Shown: one piece after another, positions 7,591 to 14,777 of the stretch | Layout: every line of letters starts with the position of its first letter | How positions within the stretch are numbered: the first letter of the stretch is position 1 | Source: Sulfurovum sp. | GTDB lineage: Bacteria; Campylobacterota; Campylobacteria; Campylobacterales; Sulfurovaceae | Assembly: GCA_015663065.1 (NCBI GenBank) | Contig: DQSX01000091.1 | Coordinates: 1 to 29,356, forward strand | DNA: 29,356 nucleotides | Direction: 5' to 3' | Notes under the pieces: model-generated | Database searches by the model: none | Seen by the model: the letters and a program-made list of their open reading frames with translations, nothing else | What the model was told of the DNA's origin: nothing | Program-made: the position numbers and the translations under genes

Positions 7591-8124
7591 ATGATCATAT
7601 GTGCAGGCACAACAGAGCAGTTTGATTTTGCTATGCCCGTAGGCATAGGTATGCTGAATGTTGCTATTAACCTAACAAAAATGTGTTTGGAAAAAAAACC
7701 GGACTATATCCTTTTTGTTGGAACTGCAGGTTCTTACGGTGAGAAGAAGATCTTTGATATTATTGAATCAAAAACGGCAGCCAATGTAGAGAACTCTTTT
7801 TTTTCCGGAAAATCTTATTCTCCCATAGACAATGTGATCTCTTCTGTTAAAGATGTTTCACGTGAAACACTGGTGAACTCTTCAAACTATATCACTACAG
7901 ACAAAGAGATCGGCAAGCACTACATGGCACAAAATATTCATATAGAAAATATGGAATTTTTTGCAATACTGAAAGTGGCACAGTATTTTGGTATTTCTGC
8001 AGGCGGTATTTTTGTGGTGACAAATTATTGTGATGAGAATGCCCATGAAGACTTTTTGAAAAATCAAAAAGAAGCAATGGCTAAACTTACAAAGTATGTA
8101 AAAGAAAAGCTCCTCAGCAAATAG
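7591..8124 (+). CDS. nucleoside phosphorylase/nucleosidase-like protein, 177 aa
   Basis: The fold signature is that of the purine nucleoside phosphorylase/MTA-SAH nucleosidase superfamily. It has a short beta-strand start MIICAGTTEQF, a glycine-rich PVGIGM (residues 16-21), ILFVGTAGSYG (about 40-50), and IENMEFFAILKVAQYFGI. The last resembles the Met-Glu substrate-binding segment of MTAN (family form EMExAAVAxxA). The usual closing catalytic R-x-x-S-D is replaced by VVTNYCDENAHEDF. At 177 aa it is some 50 residues shorter than typical MTAN, so substrate and activity are uncertain. I recall a comparable gene beside rlmN in Campylobacter, which would argue for conservation rather than decay. 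A role in the futalosine menaquinone route is possible but unproven. It starts 1 nt after hisF, apparently translated by coupling. Confidence 0.7.
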   Translation: MIICAGTTEQFDFAMPVGIGMLNVAINLTKMCLEKKPDYILFVGTAGSYGEKKIFDIIESKTAANVENSFFSGKSYSPIDNVISSVKDVSRETLVNSSNYITTDKEIGKHYMAQNIHIENMEFFAILKVAQYFGISAGGIFVVTNYCDENAHEDFLKNQKEAMAKLTKYVKEKLLSK

Positions 8125-8142
8125 AACTTTGTTAGGGGCATT

Positions 8143-8169
8143 GCTTGCATTTCTGAAAGAAATTAAAGC
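8143..8169 (+). other. small hairpin between the nucleosidase-like gene and rlmN
   Basis: ATTTCT (8149-8154) and AGAAAT (8158-8163) pair around a GAA loop. GCTT/AAGC extends the stem across a 2x2 internal loop. It lies in the 95-nt leader of rlmN and has no U-tract, so it could be a weak terminator, a processing site or chance. Confidence 0.25.
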
Positions 8170-8219
8170 TGTGACCCTGCATCTTAATTTGTGGGAAGAG
8201 GCAGTAGGAAAGAAGAAAT

Positions 8220-9296
8220 ATGAAAAAAATAATACAAGACTACAGTAAAGAAGAATTGGCTCAAAGTATCAAACCTTCTTTTAGAGCAAAACAGATCTAC
8301 AACTGGATCTATCACAAGTATGCCAGCTCTTTTGAAGAGATGAAAAACCTTCCTAAAGAGATGAGAGAGACACTGGATGCGGAGTATACCCTTGCACCTT
8401 TGAATACACTGACGGTACAAAACAGTATAGACGGAAGCCGTAAATATCTTTTTGAGCTTCACGACGGACATACGGTTGAAGCAGTACTTCTTTTAATGCG
8501 TGACAAGGAGTATCATGAAGATGGCTCTGTAAAGCATCAGGAACGCTATACAGTCTGTATCTCCTCCCAGGTAGGGTGTAAGGTAGGCTGTGCCTTTTGT
8601 TTGACTGCAAAGGGTGGTTTTATGCGTAATTTGACTGCAGGTGAAATTACCGAACAGCTGCGTATGATCAAAAAAGACAACAACATAGATGCCAACCGCC
8701 GTGTCAACATCGTCTACATGGGTATGGGTGAGCCTCTTGACAACCTCGATAACGTTGTAAAGTCTGTGAAGATCTTTGCAGATCCTGAAGGTATGGCCAT
8801 TGCCACACACAGGCAGACCATTTCTACTTCAGGTCTCTCTTCCAAAATAGAAAAGCTTGGGAAGATGGAGCTTGGTATTAACCTGGCCATCTCTCTACAT
8901 GCAGTGGATGATGCATTGCGTCAACAGTTGATGCCTATTAACAAAGCGTATAATATTGCTTCTATTATTGCTGCAGTGAAAAAGTTCCCTGTCAACGACA
9001 GGAAAAGGGTAATGTTCGAGTATCTTGTCATCAAAGATGTCAATGATGACATCTCCGCGGCAAAGAAGCTTCTTTCACTTCTTGATGGTATTAAAGCCAA
9101 AGTGAACTTGATCTATTTCAACCCTTACGGCGGTACGGAATTCAAACGTCCGTCTGAGAAAGATATGAAGAAGTTCCAGGAGTTTTTGACTTCACGTGGT
9201 TTGCACTGTACGATCCGTGAGTCTAAAGGTTTGGATATTTCTGCTGCCTGCGGGCAGTTGAGAGAACAAGAGAGTGAAGGAGGTTCTGATGCCTAA
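8220..9296 (+). CDS. rlmN: dual-specificity 23S rRNA/tRNA adenine-C2 methyltransferase RlmN
   Basis: A radical-SAM enzyme that methylates C2 of A2503 in 23S rRNA and, in E. coli, A37 of some tRNAs. The 358-aa protein shows the [4Fe-4S] motif CKVGCAFC with Cys120, Cys124 and Cys127. Cys113, seven residues upstream, and Cys344 in the C-terminal AACGQL match the two extra conserved cysteines of E. coli RlmN (one carries the methyl intermediate). The N-terminal region FRAKQIYNWIYHK is the RNA-binding accessory domain. MGMGEPLDN and the NPYGG motif near the end are family hallmarks. The start is ATG 8220 with AGGAAAGAAG just upstream. The last eight bases overlap the ATG of a 33-aa membrane microprotein whose ribosome binding site lies inside rlmN. 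Confidence 0.96.
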   Translation: MKKIIQDYSKEELAQSIKPSFRAKQIYNWIYHKYASSFEEMKNLPKEMRETLDAEYTLAPLNTLTVQNSIDGSRKYLFELHDGHTVEAVLLLMRDKEYHEDGSVKHQERYTVCISSQVGCKVGCAFCLTAKGGFMRNLTAGEITEQLRMIKKDNNIDANRRVNIVYMGMGEPLDNLDNVVKSVKIFADPEGMAIATHRQTISTSGLSSKIEKLGKMELGINLAISLHAVDDALRQQLMPINKAYNIASIIAAVKKFPVNDRKRVMFEYLVIKDVNDDISAAKKLLSLLDGIKAKVNLIYFNPYGGTEFKRPSEKDMKKFQEFLTSRGLHCTIRESKGLDISAACGQLREQESEGGSDA

Positions 9297-9390
9297 TATG
9301 GAGTTGTATCTTTTAGGGTTTATTATTGTGGTTGCCGGGATCGGTGTGGGTTGGTTTATTTATGATTCTCGTTCGAATGAGGAGAAATAA
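9289..9390 (+). CDS. 33-aa single-pass membrane microprotein overlapping rlmN
   Basis: An ATG at 9289 lies inside the last codons of rlmN in another frame and has a near-perfect Shine-Dalgarno AAGGAGG (9277-9283), the strongest in the window. The peptide has a short polar start MPNME, a hydrophobic helix LYLLGFIIVVAGIGVGWFIY (6-25) with Gly spaced like a packing face, and a charged tail DSRSNEEK. Topology is probably N-out or tail-in with the acidic tail in the cytoplasm, but cannot be fixed. I recall a similarly tiny ORF after rlmN in Campylobacter, unverified here. The stop codon sits at the centre of a 23-bp palindrome that probably terminates the operon. The function is unknown; a regulator or stabiliser of a larger membrane complex is a guess. 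Confidence 0.8.
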   Translation: MPNMELYLLGFIIVVAGIGVGWFIYDSRSNEEK

Positions 9391-9400
9391 TTTCTCCTCA
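9378..9400 (+). terminator. palindromic terminator spanning the microprotein stop codon
   Basis: TGAGGAGAAAT (9378-9388) and ATTTCTCCTCA (9390-9400) form a perfect 11-bp inverted repeat around a single A. U-rich tracts follow from about 9420. It probably ends the hisF-rlmN transcript. In RNA the middle A/T pairs would open to form the loop. Confidence 0.65.
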
Positions 9401-9482
9401 GTTCTCATGACCTGACTGGTTTTTTCTTTATTTTTTTGAGTTTCCCCTTTTCTCAATTGTGATATTGTTTCTCTTTCATTCC

Positions 9483-9513
9483 TTTTCTTTTTTGTAATGC
9501 GCAAAAAAGAAAA
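9483..9513. repeat. 12-bp inverted repeat (hairpin) in the spacer
   Basis: TTTTCTTTTTTG (9483-9494) and CAAAAAAGAAAA (9502-9513) pair perfectly around a 7-nt loop TAATGCG. All but two pairs are A/T. It runs directly into the repeated segment at 9504-9524. Confidence 0.6.
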
Positions 9514-9524
9514 CGAACCCAAAA
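9504..9524. repeat. 21-bp A-rich dispersed repeat, copy 1
   Basis: The core AAGAAAACGAACCCAAAA occurs here and again at 14643-14663, both in intergenic spacers just after a terminator. In each copy the AAGAAA end is the right arm of a hairpin. It may be a small dispersed intergenic element. Confidence 0.55.
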
Positions 9525-9718
9525 GAAAAAAGCATAAGTCTCTGACGTGCTTCAGATATTTAGATAAGAATTAAATTTTTTTAGGCTTTATTGGCTACCA
9601 AAGCAGCTAAGTGAAGTAGTAAAAGTTTAGATGTTAAGTAGTTTTAAATTGGCGATAGACGAGAGAAGCAACACCTCAATTCAAAAAACAGGAAGCCATA
9701 AATTAAAAAGAAAAAAGA

Positions 9719-10651
9719 TTATGATCTATTGAAAACCCGCTTCTCTGGAGCATATATCAAACGCTTCTGAGCCCGAAAGTCTTCACGACTTTCAATATGA
9801 AACTTATTCCCATATGTAAATGTCAAGCTTTGTGCATGTAGCATCAAACGTGGGGCGCCATGTTGAATGAGTCTCTCTTCTTCTGACTGTGTCATATCCA
9901 GATAATCATTTGAAGCTGCATAGGTCGCACCATAAATAGGATCTCCCAATATTGGATGTTTCACGTGAAACAAATGCACACGTATTTGATGGGTTCTACC
10001 TGTATGAGGGTAGCAGGCAAGCAAAGTGGCATCCAGAGTTTCATCATACTCTAAAGGTACAAAGTCCGTATGGGAGGCTTTGCCGTCTTCAGCTATGAAG
10101 ACTTTATGTTTGCTTACCTCATACCCCTCTTTGTTTACTTTGATGCGTTCTGTAGAGCTAAAAGGTTCTGTAAGTTTTCCATCTACCCAGGCAAGGTAAG
10201 ACTTTTTGATGGATCTGCTTTCAAAAGCACCTTTGAGTAGTGTTTCTGCTTTTTTATGTTTGGAGGCAAGCAGCAGTCCTGAGGTTTCCATGTCAATTCT
10301 GTGGGTACTGTTTGCATTGTCTCCGGCAGTGTTCCTGACTTCATCGAGCATGGAGTAGGGGGTAGCCATAGTGTTGGGGTGAACCAGTGTTCCTGAGGGT
10401 TTTTCAAAGAGCATGAAGTCTTTGGTCTGAAAGGTTGGGCGTATCCCTTTGCCCTTGGGTCTGAAGAAGACCATCTCTACCTCTCCCCGTATCATTGCAC
10501 CGGTATAGGTCATAGATTCACCATTGATGAGCAGACGCCCTTTGGCAATATGTCTTTGGGCCTGCCCCTGTGTATAGTTGAGTGCGGACATGACATAGAG
10601 AAAGGCAAGTGTCTCTTCTTCAATATGGAATTTCTCTTTGACAAATGGCAT
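9719..10651 (-). CDS. RluA-family pseudouridine synthase with N-terminal S4 domain
   Basis: It converts uridine to pseudouridine in structured RNA. The 310-aa protein has a degenerate S4-like RNA-binding domain (about 10-60), then the RluA core: FEKPSG (82-87), HRIDMETSGLLLAS (117-130) with Asp120 as the expected nucleophile, KSYLAWVDG, and the C-terminal HTGRTHQIRVHL and GDPIYG motifs. The architecture resembles RluC/RluD, but the target uridines cannot be read from sequence. A homologue beside purB is also what I recall in Campylobacter jejuni. It is divergent from purB across a 71-bp spacer with a symmetric -10 element. A weak AAGGG lies upstream of the ATG. On the minus strand the stop is followed at once by U-rich sequence. 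Confidence 0.9.
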   Translation of the reverse strand: MPFVKEKFHIEEETLAFLYVMSALNYTQGQAQRHIAKGRLLINGESMTYTGAMIRGEVEMVFFRPKGKGIRPTFQTKDFMLFEKPSGTLVHPNTMATPYSMLDEVRNTAGDNANSTHRIDMETSGLLLASKHKKAETLLKGAFESRSIKKSYLAWVDGKLTEPFSSTERIKVNKEGYEVSKHKVFIAEDGKASHTDFVPLEYDETLDATLLACYPHTGRTHQIRVHLFHVKHPILGDPIYGATYAASNDYLDMTQSEEERLIQHGAPRLMLHAQSLTFTYGNKFHIESREDFRAQKRLIYAPEKRVFNRS

Positions 10652-10681
10652 GATGTCTAACCCTTATGTAACTGCTTTTAG

Positions 10682-10695
10682 GATAGAATTCTATC
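10682..10695. promoter_or_regulatory. palindromic divergent -10 between RluA-family gene and purB
   Basis: GATAGAATTCTATC is a perfect 14-bp palindrome. Each strand reads GATAGAAT, offering a TAGAAT -10. The plus-strand element is 33 nt before the purB ATG and the minus-strand one 36 nt before the RluA-family ATG, an almost symmetric layout. An operator site is the alternative reading. Confidence 0.5.
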
Positions 10696-10722
10696 ATAAA
10701 AATATGATGGTAAAGGTTCATA

Positions 10723-12051
10723 ATGGTAGAAAGATATGCAAGAGAAGAGATGACACAACACTGGACACAGCATGCGCGGTATGCCGCGTGGCTTGAAGTG
10801 GAGAAGGCTGCGGTAAAAGCATGGAACAGACTGGGACTCATTCCTGATGATGACTGTGAAAAGATCGTGAAGAATGCAACATTTTCTGTAGAGAGAATAG
10901 AAGAGATCGAAGCAGTGACCAAACATGATTTGATCGCGTTTAACACCTCTGTAAGTGAGAGTCTGGGTGAAGAGTCGAGATGGTTCCACTACGGTATGAC
11001 ATCATCAGACGCAGTTGATACAGGTGTGGCATTGCAGATGAAAGCTTCACTGGAGATCATTATTGCTGATACGAAGATGCTTATGGCATCTATTCAAAAA
11101 AGAGCAGAAGAACATAAGATGACCTTGATGGTGGGGCGTTCACACGGTATTCACGGTGAGCCTATTACCTTTGGTCTGACCTTGGCTGTCTGGTATGATG
11201 AAATGGCACGTCACCTCACAAACCTGGAGCAGACCATGGAGGTTATCGCTGTGGGACAGATCTCCGGTGCCATGGGTAACTTTGCACATGCACCACTGGA
11301 GCTTGAAGAGTATGCCATGGAAGAGTTGGGACTCAAGCCTGAGCCTTGTTCAAACCAGGTAGTACATAGAGACAGATATGCAAGATTGGCAACGACCTTG
11401 GCACTGATAGCTTCTTCTGTAGAAAAATTTGCAGTACAGGTGAGACACTTACAGAGAACAGAAGTCTATGAAGCAGAAGAGTTCTTTGCCAAAGGGCAAA
11501 AAGGTTCGTCTGCCATGCCGCATAAAAGAAACCCTATTCTTACGGAAAACATCACAGGACTTGCACGTGTCATTAGAACCTGTGTAACGCCTGCTATGGA
11601 AAATGTAGCTTTATGGCACGAGAGAGATATCTCACATTCATCAACGGAACGTTTCTGGCTGCCTGATGCGTTCATCACTACAGACTTTATGCTGCACCGT
11701 ATGAATAATGTGATCGCAAACCTTACAGTTATGCCTGAGAATATGATGAAGAACCTGAATCTTACGGGTGGATTGGTCTTCTCTCAACGTGTACTGCTTG
11801 AACTCCCGCTTGCCGGTGTGAGCCGTGAAGATGCTTACAGAATTGTACAGCGCAATGCCATGAAAGTCTGGGAAGAGATCCAGCAGGGAAAACCAAGTAC
11901 CAATGAAAAAGGCGAGTCTCTCTACCTGCAGTACTTGCTTGCAGATGAGGAACTTAGAGAATCATTGAGTGAAGCACAGATCAGAGAGTGTTTCAATTTT
12001 GATTATTATACTAAAAATGTAGATAAAATATTTGCACGTGTGTTTAAGTAA
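10723..12051 (+). CDS. purB: adenylosuccinate lyase
   Basis: PurB removes fumarate from SAICAR and from adenylosuccinate, two steps of purine synthesis. The 442-aa protein belongs to the fumarase/aspartase superfamily. TSSDAVDT (93-100) binds substrate, GRSHGIHGEP carries His141 (the expected general acid), and the signature GSSAMPHKRNP (261-271) carries the mobile-loop catalytic serine. The numbering matches Bacillus PurB closely. The ATG has AAGG about 8 nt upstream. It is followed after 203 bp by nrdA, in the order I recall from C. jejuni (RluA-like, purB, nrdA). A GC-richer hairpin lies just past the stop. The enzyme is a cytoplasmic homotetramer. Confidence 0.96.
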   Translation: MVERYAREEMTQHWTQHARYAAWLEVEKAAVKAWNRLGLIPDDDCEKIVKNATFSVERIEEIEAVTKHDLIAFNTSVSESLGEESRWFHYGMTSSDAVDTGVALQMKASLEIIIADTKMLMASIQKRAEEHKMTLMVGRSHGIHGEPITFGLTLAVWYDEMARHLTNLEQTMEVIAVGQISGAMGNFAHAPLELEEYAMEELGLKPEPCSNQVVHRDRYARLATTLALIASSVEKFAVQVRHLQRTEVYEAEEFFAKGQKGSSAMPHKRNPILTENITGLARVIRTCVTPAMENVALWHERDISHSSTERFWLPDAFITTDFMLHRMNNVIANLTVMPENMMKNLNLTGGLVFSQRVLLELPLAGVSREDAYRIVQRNAMKVWEEIQQGKPSTNEKGESLYLQYLLADEELRESLSEAQIRECFNFDYYTKNVDKIFARVFK

Positions 12052-12060
12052 AACAAAGGT

Positions 12061-12084
12061 GCAGGGTGGATATACCCACGCTGC
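12061..12084 (+). terminator. hairpin downstream of purB
   Basis: GCAGGGTGG (12061-12069) pairs with CCACGCTGC (12076-12084) with one G-G mismatch around a short ATATAC loop, 10 nt past the purB stop. No U-tract follows, so it may be an attenuator or stability element rather than a strong terminator. Confidence 0.4.
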
Positions 12085-12254
12085 GCGTACATTATAGAAC
12101 CTCCTTTGAATTATCACATTTCCTTATAAAAACATTGCCTGAAAATGATACAGAATTTAACAAATCTGCAAGCATTATTTGAGTAAAATCAATGTAATAA
12201 TTTTCCTCAGGACAGGGATTTTTCATACCATTAAAGACGTAAAACGGAGTAGAA

Positions 12255-14624
12255 ATGATCAGAGTAGTAAAACGAAACGGTAGAGTAGAGACTTTGGATG
12301 TATCGAAGATCCAAAAGTACACATCAGCATCGGTTAAAGGGCTTGAGGGCGTCAGCCAAAGTGAATTGGAAGTTGATGCAAAACTACAGTTTCGTGACAT
12401 GATCACTTCAGAAGAGATCCAAACTACACTGATCAAAACAGCTGTGGACAAAATAGATATTGACAGACCAAACTGGACCTTTGTTGCGTCAAGACTTTTC
12501 CTTTATGATATTTACCACAAGGCAGTAGGTTTTACAGGCTATAACCACCTTCGTGAGCATTTTGAACGTGCTGAAAAAGAGGGACGTGTGGTACTTGGAC
12601 TCAAAGACAAATATGACCTTGATGATCTGAATGACTACATGAAACCGGAACGTGACCTTCAGTTCACTTACCTGGGTATCCGTACACTGTATGACAGATA
12701 TTTGTTAAAAGATAAAAAGGGTTCACCTATAGAGTTGCCGCAGCATCTCTTTATGGGTGTGGCAATGTTTCTGGCGCAAAATGAGTTTGACTGCCAGACC
12801 TGGGCTAAAAAATTCTATGATGTCCTCTCCAAGTTTGAAGTGATGGCCGCCACGCCGACACTCTCCAATGCAAGAACACCAAGACACCAGTTGAGCTCTT
12901 GTTATATCGGCTCTACTCCTGACAACATTGAAGGTATCTTTGATGCCTATAAAGAGATGGCGCTGCTTTCTAAGTTTGGTGGCGGTATCGGCTGGGACTG
13001 GTCATTGGTGCGTGGTATGGGTTCATTTATTGATGGACACAAACATGCTGCAGGAGGGATCGTACCTTTCCTCAAAATAGCCAATGATGTTGCCATTGCA
13101 GTAGATCAGCTCGGAACTCGTAAAGGTGCCATTGCCGTCTATGTGGAGCCTTGGCATGTAGATATAAGAGATTTCCTTGACCTGAAGAAGAACTCGGGGG
13201 AAGAGCGTCGTAGAGCCCATGATCTTTTCCCTGCCATCTGGCTCAATGACCTCTTTATGCAAAGAGTGGAAGCCGATGAAATGTGGACACTTTTTGATCC
13301 TTTTGAGGTGACTGAGTTGACTTCACTCTATGGTGAAGCATTTGAGAAACGTTATGTGGAACTTGAAAACTCTGAAGAAGAGATCACAAGAGAGCGTGTC
13401 TCGGCCAAAGGGCTCTGGAAAGAGATGCTGCGTTCTTACTTTGAGACGGGAAATCCCTTCCTTACTTTTAAAGATACAGCAAACAGAGCCAACCCGAACA
13501 AACACGTGGGTGTCATCAGGTCTACAAACCTTTGTACGGAGATCTTTCAAAATACCGGACCCAATACCTACAAAACACAGTTTACTTTTGAAGACGGTAG
13601 CATAGAATCTTATGATGAAAATGAATTGCTGACTGTTGACAACGGCACTACAAAACCGGCAAAGAAAGTGACTGCACTGGACAGCCTGAACGGTAAACAG
13701 ATCTGGATTGTTGACAAAGAAAAAACAGATGGTGACACGGCTGTATGTAACCTTGCATCTGTCAACCTATCTAAAGTGAATACGCAGGAAGACCTGGCAC
13801 GTGTTGTACCTATTGCCACACGTATGCTTGACAATGTGATCGACTTGAATTTCTATCCGCTTGCAAAAGTGAAAAAGACCAATGAGAAGTCACGCTCCAT
13901 TGGTTTGGGTGTTATGGGTGAAGCGCAAATGCTTGCTGAAGCAGGGATTGACTGGGGAACACATGAGCACTTCACAAAAATAGATGAAGTGATGGAATCA
14001 TTCTCCTACTACATCATTAAAGAGTCAAGCAACCTGGCACTTGAAAAAGGTACCTACCCGACCTTTGAAGGATCAGACTGGTCGAAGGGGATCTTCCCTA
14101 TTGACAAAGCCAATGAAAATGCGTGTAAACTGGTTGACAGAGGTGGACTCTTCGGATACAACCATGATTGGCAGGCATTGAGAGAAAAAGTAAAAACAGA
14201 TGGTATGAGAAACGGTTACCTGATGGCGATCGCACCCACTTCTTCTATCTCTATTTTGACGGGGACCACACAGGCGATCGAGCCTGTCTATAAAAGAAAG
14301 TGGTTTGAAGAGAATCTTTCAGGACTCATCCCTGTGGTAGCACCTAATCTTTCTACGGAGACTTGGCAGTACTATACGCCTGCCTATGACCTTGATCAAA
14401 ATGTACTTATCAAGGCGGGGGCGATCCGTCAAAAATGGTTAGATCAGGGGCAGAGTTTGAATATCTTCATCACGCTTGACAAAGCTTCGGGTAAGTACCT
14501 GAATGAGATCTATATGAATGCCTGGAAGTTTGGGTTGAAGTCTACGTATTATCTACGTTCCCAGTCTCCTGAGAGTTCCGGAGATGTGGAAGATCGTTCG
14601 CAAGAGTGTGTTGGGTGTCAGTAA
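12255..14624 (+). CDS. nrdA: class Ia ribonucleoside-diphosphate reductase, alpha subunit
   Basis: The large subunit reduces NDPs to dNDPs with the radical supplied by NrdB. The 789-aa protein has an ATP-cone (about 1-95) for allosteric activity control. Cys216 (SSCYIGS) and Cys498 (AVCNL) are the active-site redox pair. NLCTEI (425-430) gives Asn425, Cys427 (thiyl radical) and Glu429. APTSSISILTGTTQ is a family motif, Tyr765-Tyr766 are the radical-transfer tyrosines, and the tail CVGC (785-788) exchanges disulfide with thioredoxin. Between Cys427 and Cys498 lie about 48 residues more than in E. coli NrdA. I believe this is a Campylobacterota trait. CGGAG precedes the ATG, and TAATAAT near 12195 is a possible -10. 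Its stop lies inside a strong terminator hairpin, so nrdB must be transcribed separately. Confidence 0.96.
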   Translation: MIRVVKRNGRVETLDVSKIQKYTSASVKGLEGVSQSELEVDAKLQFRDMITSEEIQTTLIKTAVDKIDIDRPNWTFVASRLFLYDIYHKAVGFTGYNHLREHFERAEKEGRVVLGLKDKYDLDDLNDYMKPERDLQFTYLGIRTLYDRYLLKDKKGSPIELPQHLFMGVAMFLAQNEFDCQTWAKKFYDVLSKFEVMAATPTLSNARTPRHQLSSCYIGSTPDNIEGIFDAYKEMALLSKFGGGIGWDWSLVRGMGSFIDGHKHAAGGIVPFLKIANDVAIAVDQLGTRKGAIAVYVEPWHVDIRDFLDLKKNSGEERRRAHDLFPAIWLNDLFMQRVEADEMWTLFDPFEVTELTSLYGEAFEKRYVELENSEEEITRERVSAKGLWKEMLRSYFETGNPFLTFKDTANRANPNKHVGVIRSTNLCTEIFQNTGPNTYKTQFTFEDGSIESYDENELLTVDNGTTKPAKKVTALDSLNGKQIWIVDKEKTDGDTAVCNLASVNLSKVNTQEDLARVVPIATRMLDNVIDLNFYPLAKVKKTNEKSRSIGLGVMGEAQMLAEAGIDWGTHEHFTKIDEVMESFSYYIIKESSNLALEKGTYPTFEGSDWSKGIFPIDKANENACKLVDRGGLFGYNHDWQALREKVKTDGMRNGYLMAIAPTSSISILTGTTQAIEPVYKRKWFEENLSGLIPVVAPNLSTETWQYYTPAYDLDQNVLIKAGAIRQKWLDQGQSLNIFITLDKASGKYLNEIYMNAWKFGLKSTYYLRSQSPESSGDVEDRSQECVGCQ

Positions 14625-14642
14625 CCCTACACACTCTTTCTT
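14604..14642 (+). terminator. Rho-independent terminator overlapping the nrdA 3' end
   Basis: GAGTGTGT (14604-14611) pairs with ACACACTC (14629-14636) and GGGT (14613-14616) with ACCC (14624-14627), separated by one T-T mismatch. The loop is 7 nt and TTTCTT follows. The left arm encodes the CVGC redox tail and the stop codon lies at the loop. Confidence 0.75.
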
Positions 14643-14663
14643 AAAAAGAAAACGAACCCAAAA
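14643..14663. repeat. 21-bp A-rich dispersed repeat, copy 2
   Basis: Same core (AAGAAAACGAACCCAAAA) as at 9504-9524, directly after the nrdA terminator. The TTTCTT ending the terminator pairs with the AAGAAA of the repeat to form a second tiny hairpin. Confidence 0.55.
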
Positions 14664-14777
14664 CCATAAAACACACAGAAACATAGTTCATAGAGGAAAT
14701 AAGCCACTTTAAGATACTTGTCAACCTCAGGTATGAAAAATAAAATAAAAACGCTTATTTCAGCCACTATTAGGACA

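Larger units (their letters stand above)
9391..9718. other. 328-bp gene-free spacer
   Basis: No ORF with a ribosome binding site is visible on either strand. It holds the right arm of the preceding terminator, T-rich tracts, a 12-bp inverted repeat at 9483-9513 and a 21-bp A-rich repeat shared with the spacer after nrdA. The remainder (about 9540-9718) shows nothing I can interpret, apart from a T-rich tract on the minus strand directly after the RluA-family gene. Confidence 0.6.

Noticed and set aside
8125..8219. Possible frameshifted extension of the short nucleosidase-like gene
   Set aside because: I looked for the missing C-terminal motifs in the other frames of this spacer and saw none. 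The existing C-terminus (VKEKLLSK) looks like a natural end.
9503..9720. Possible insertion-sequence remnant in the long spacer
   Set aside because: No transposase fragment or target-site duplication. Only a hairpin and a 21-bp repeat are demonstrable.
12139..12212. Imperfect inverted repeat (CCTGA...TCAGG) upstream of nrdA as an NrdR-like box
   Set aside because: The arms are about 60 nt apart with a bulge and do not match the paired NrdR box consensus. It is likely chance in A/T-rich DNA.
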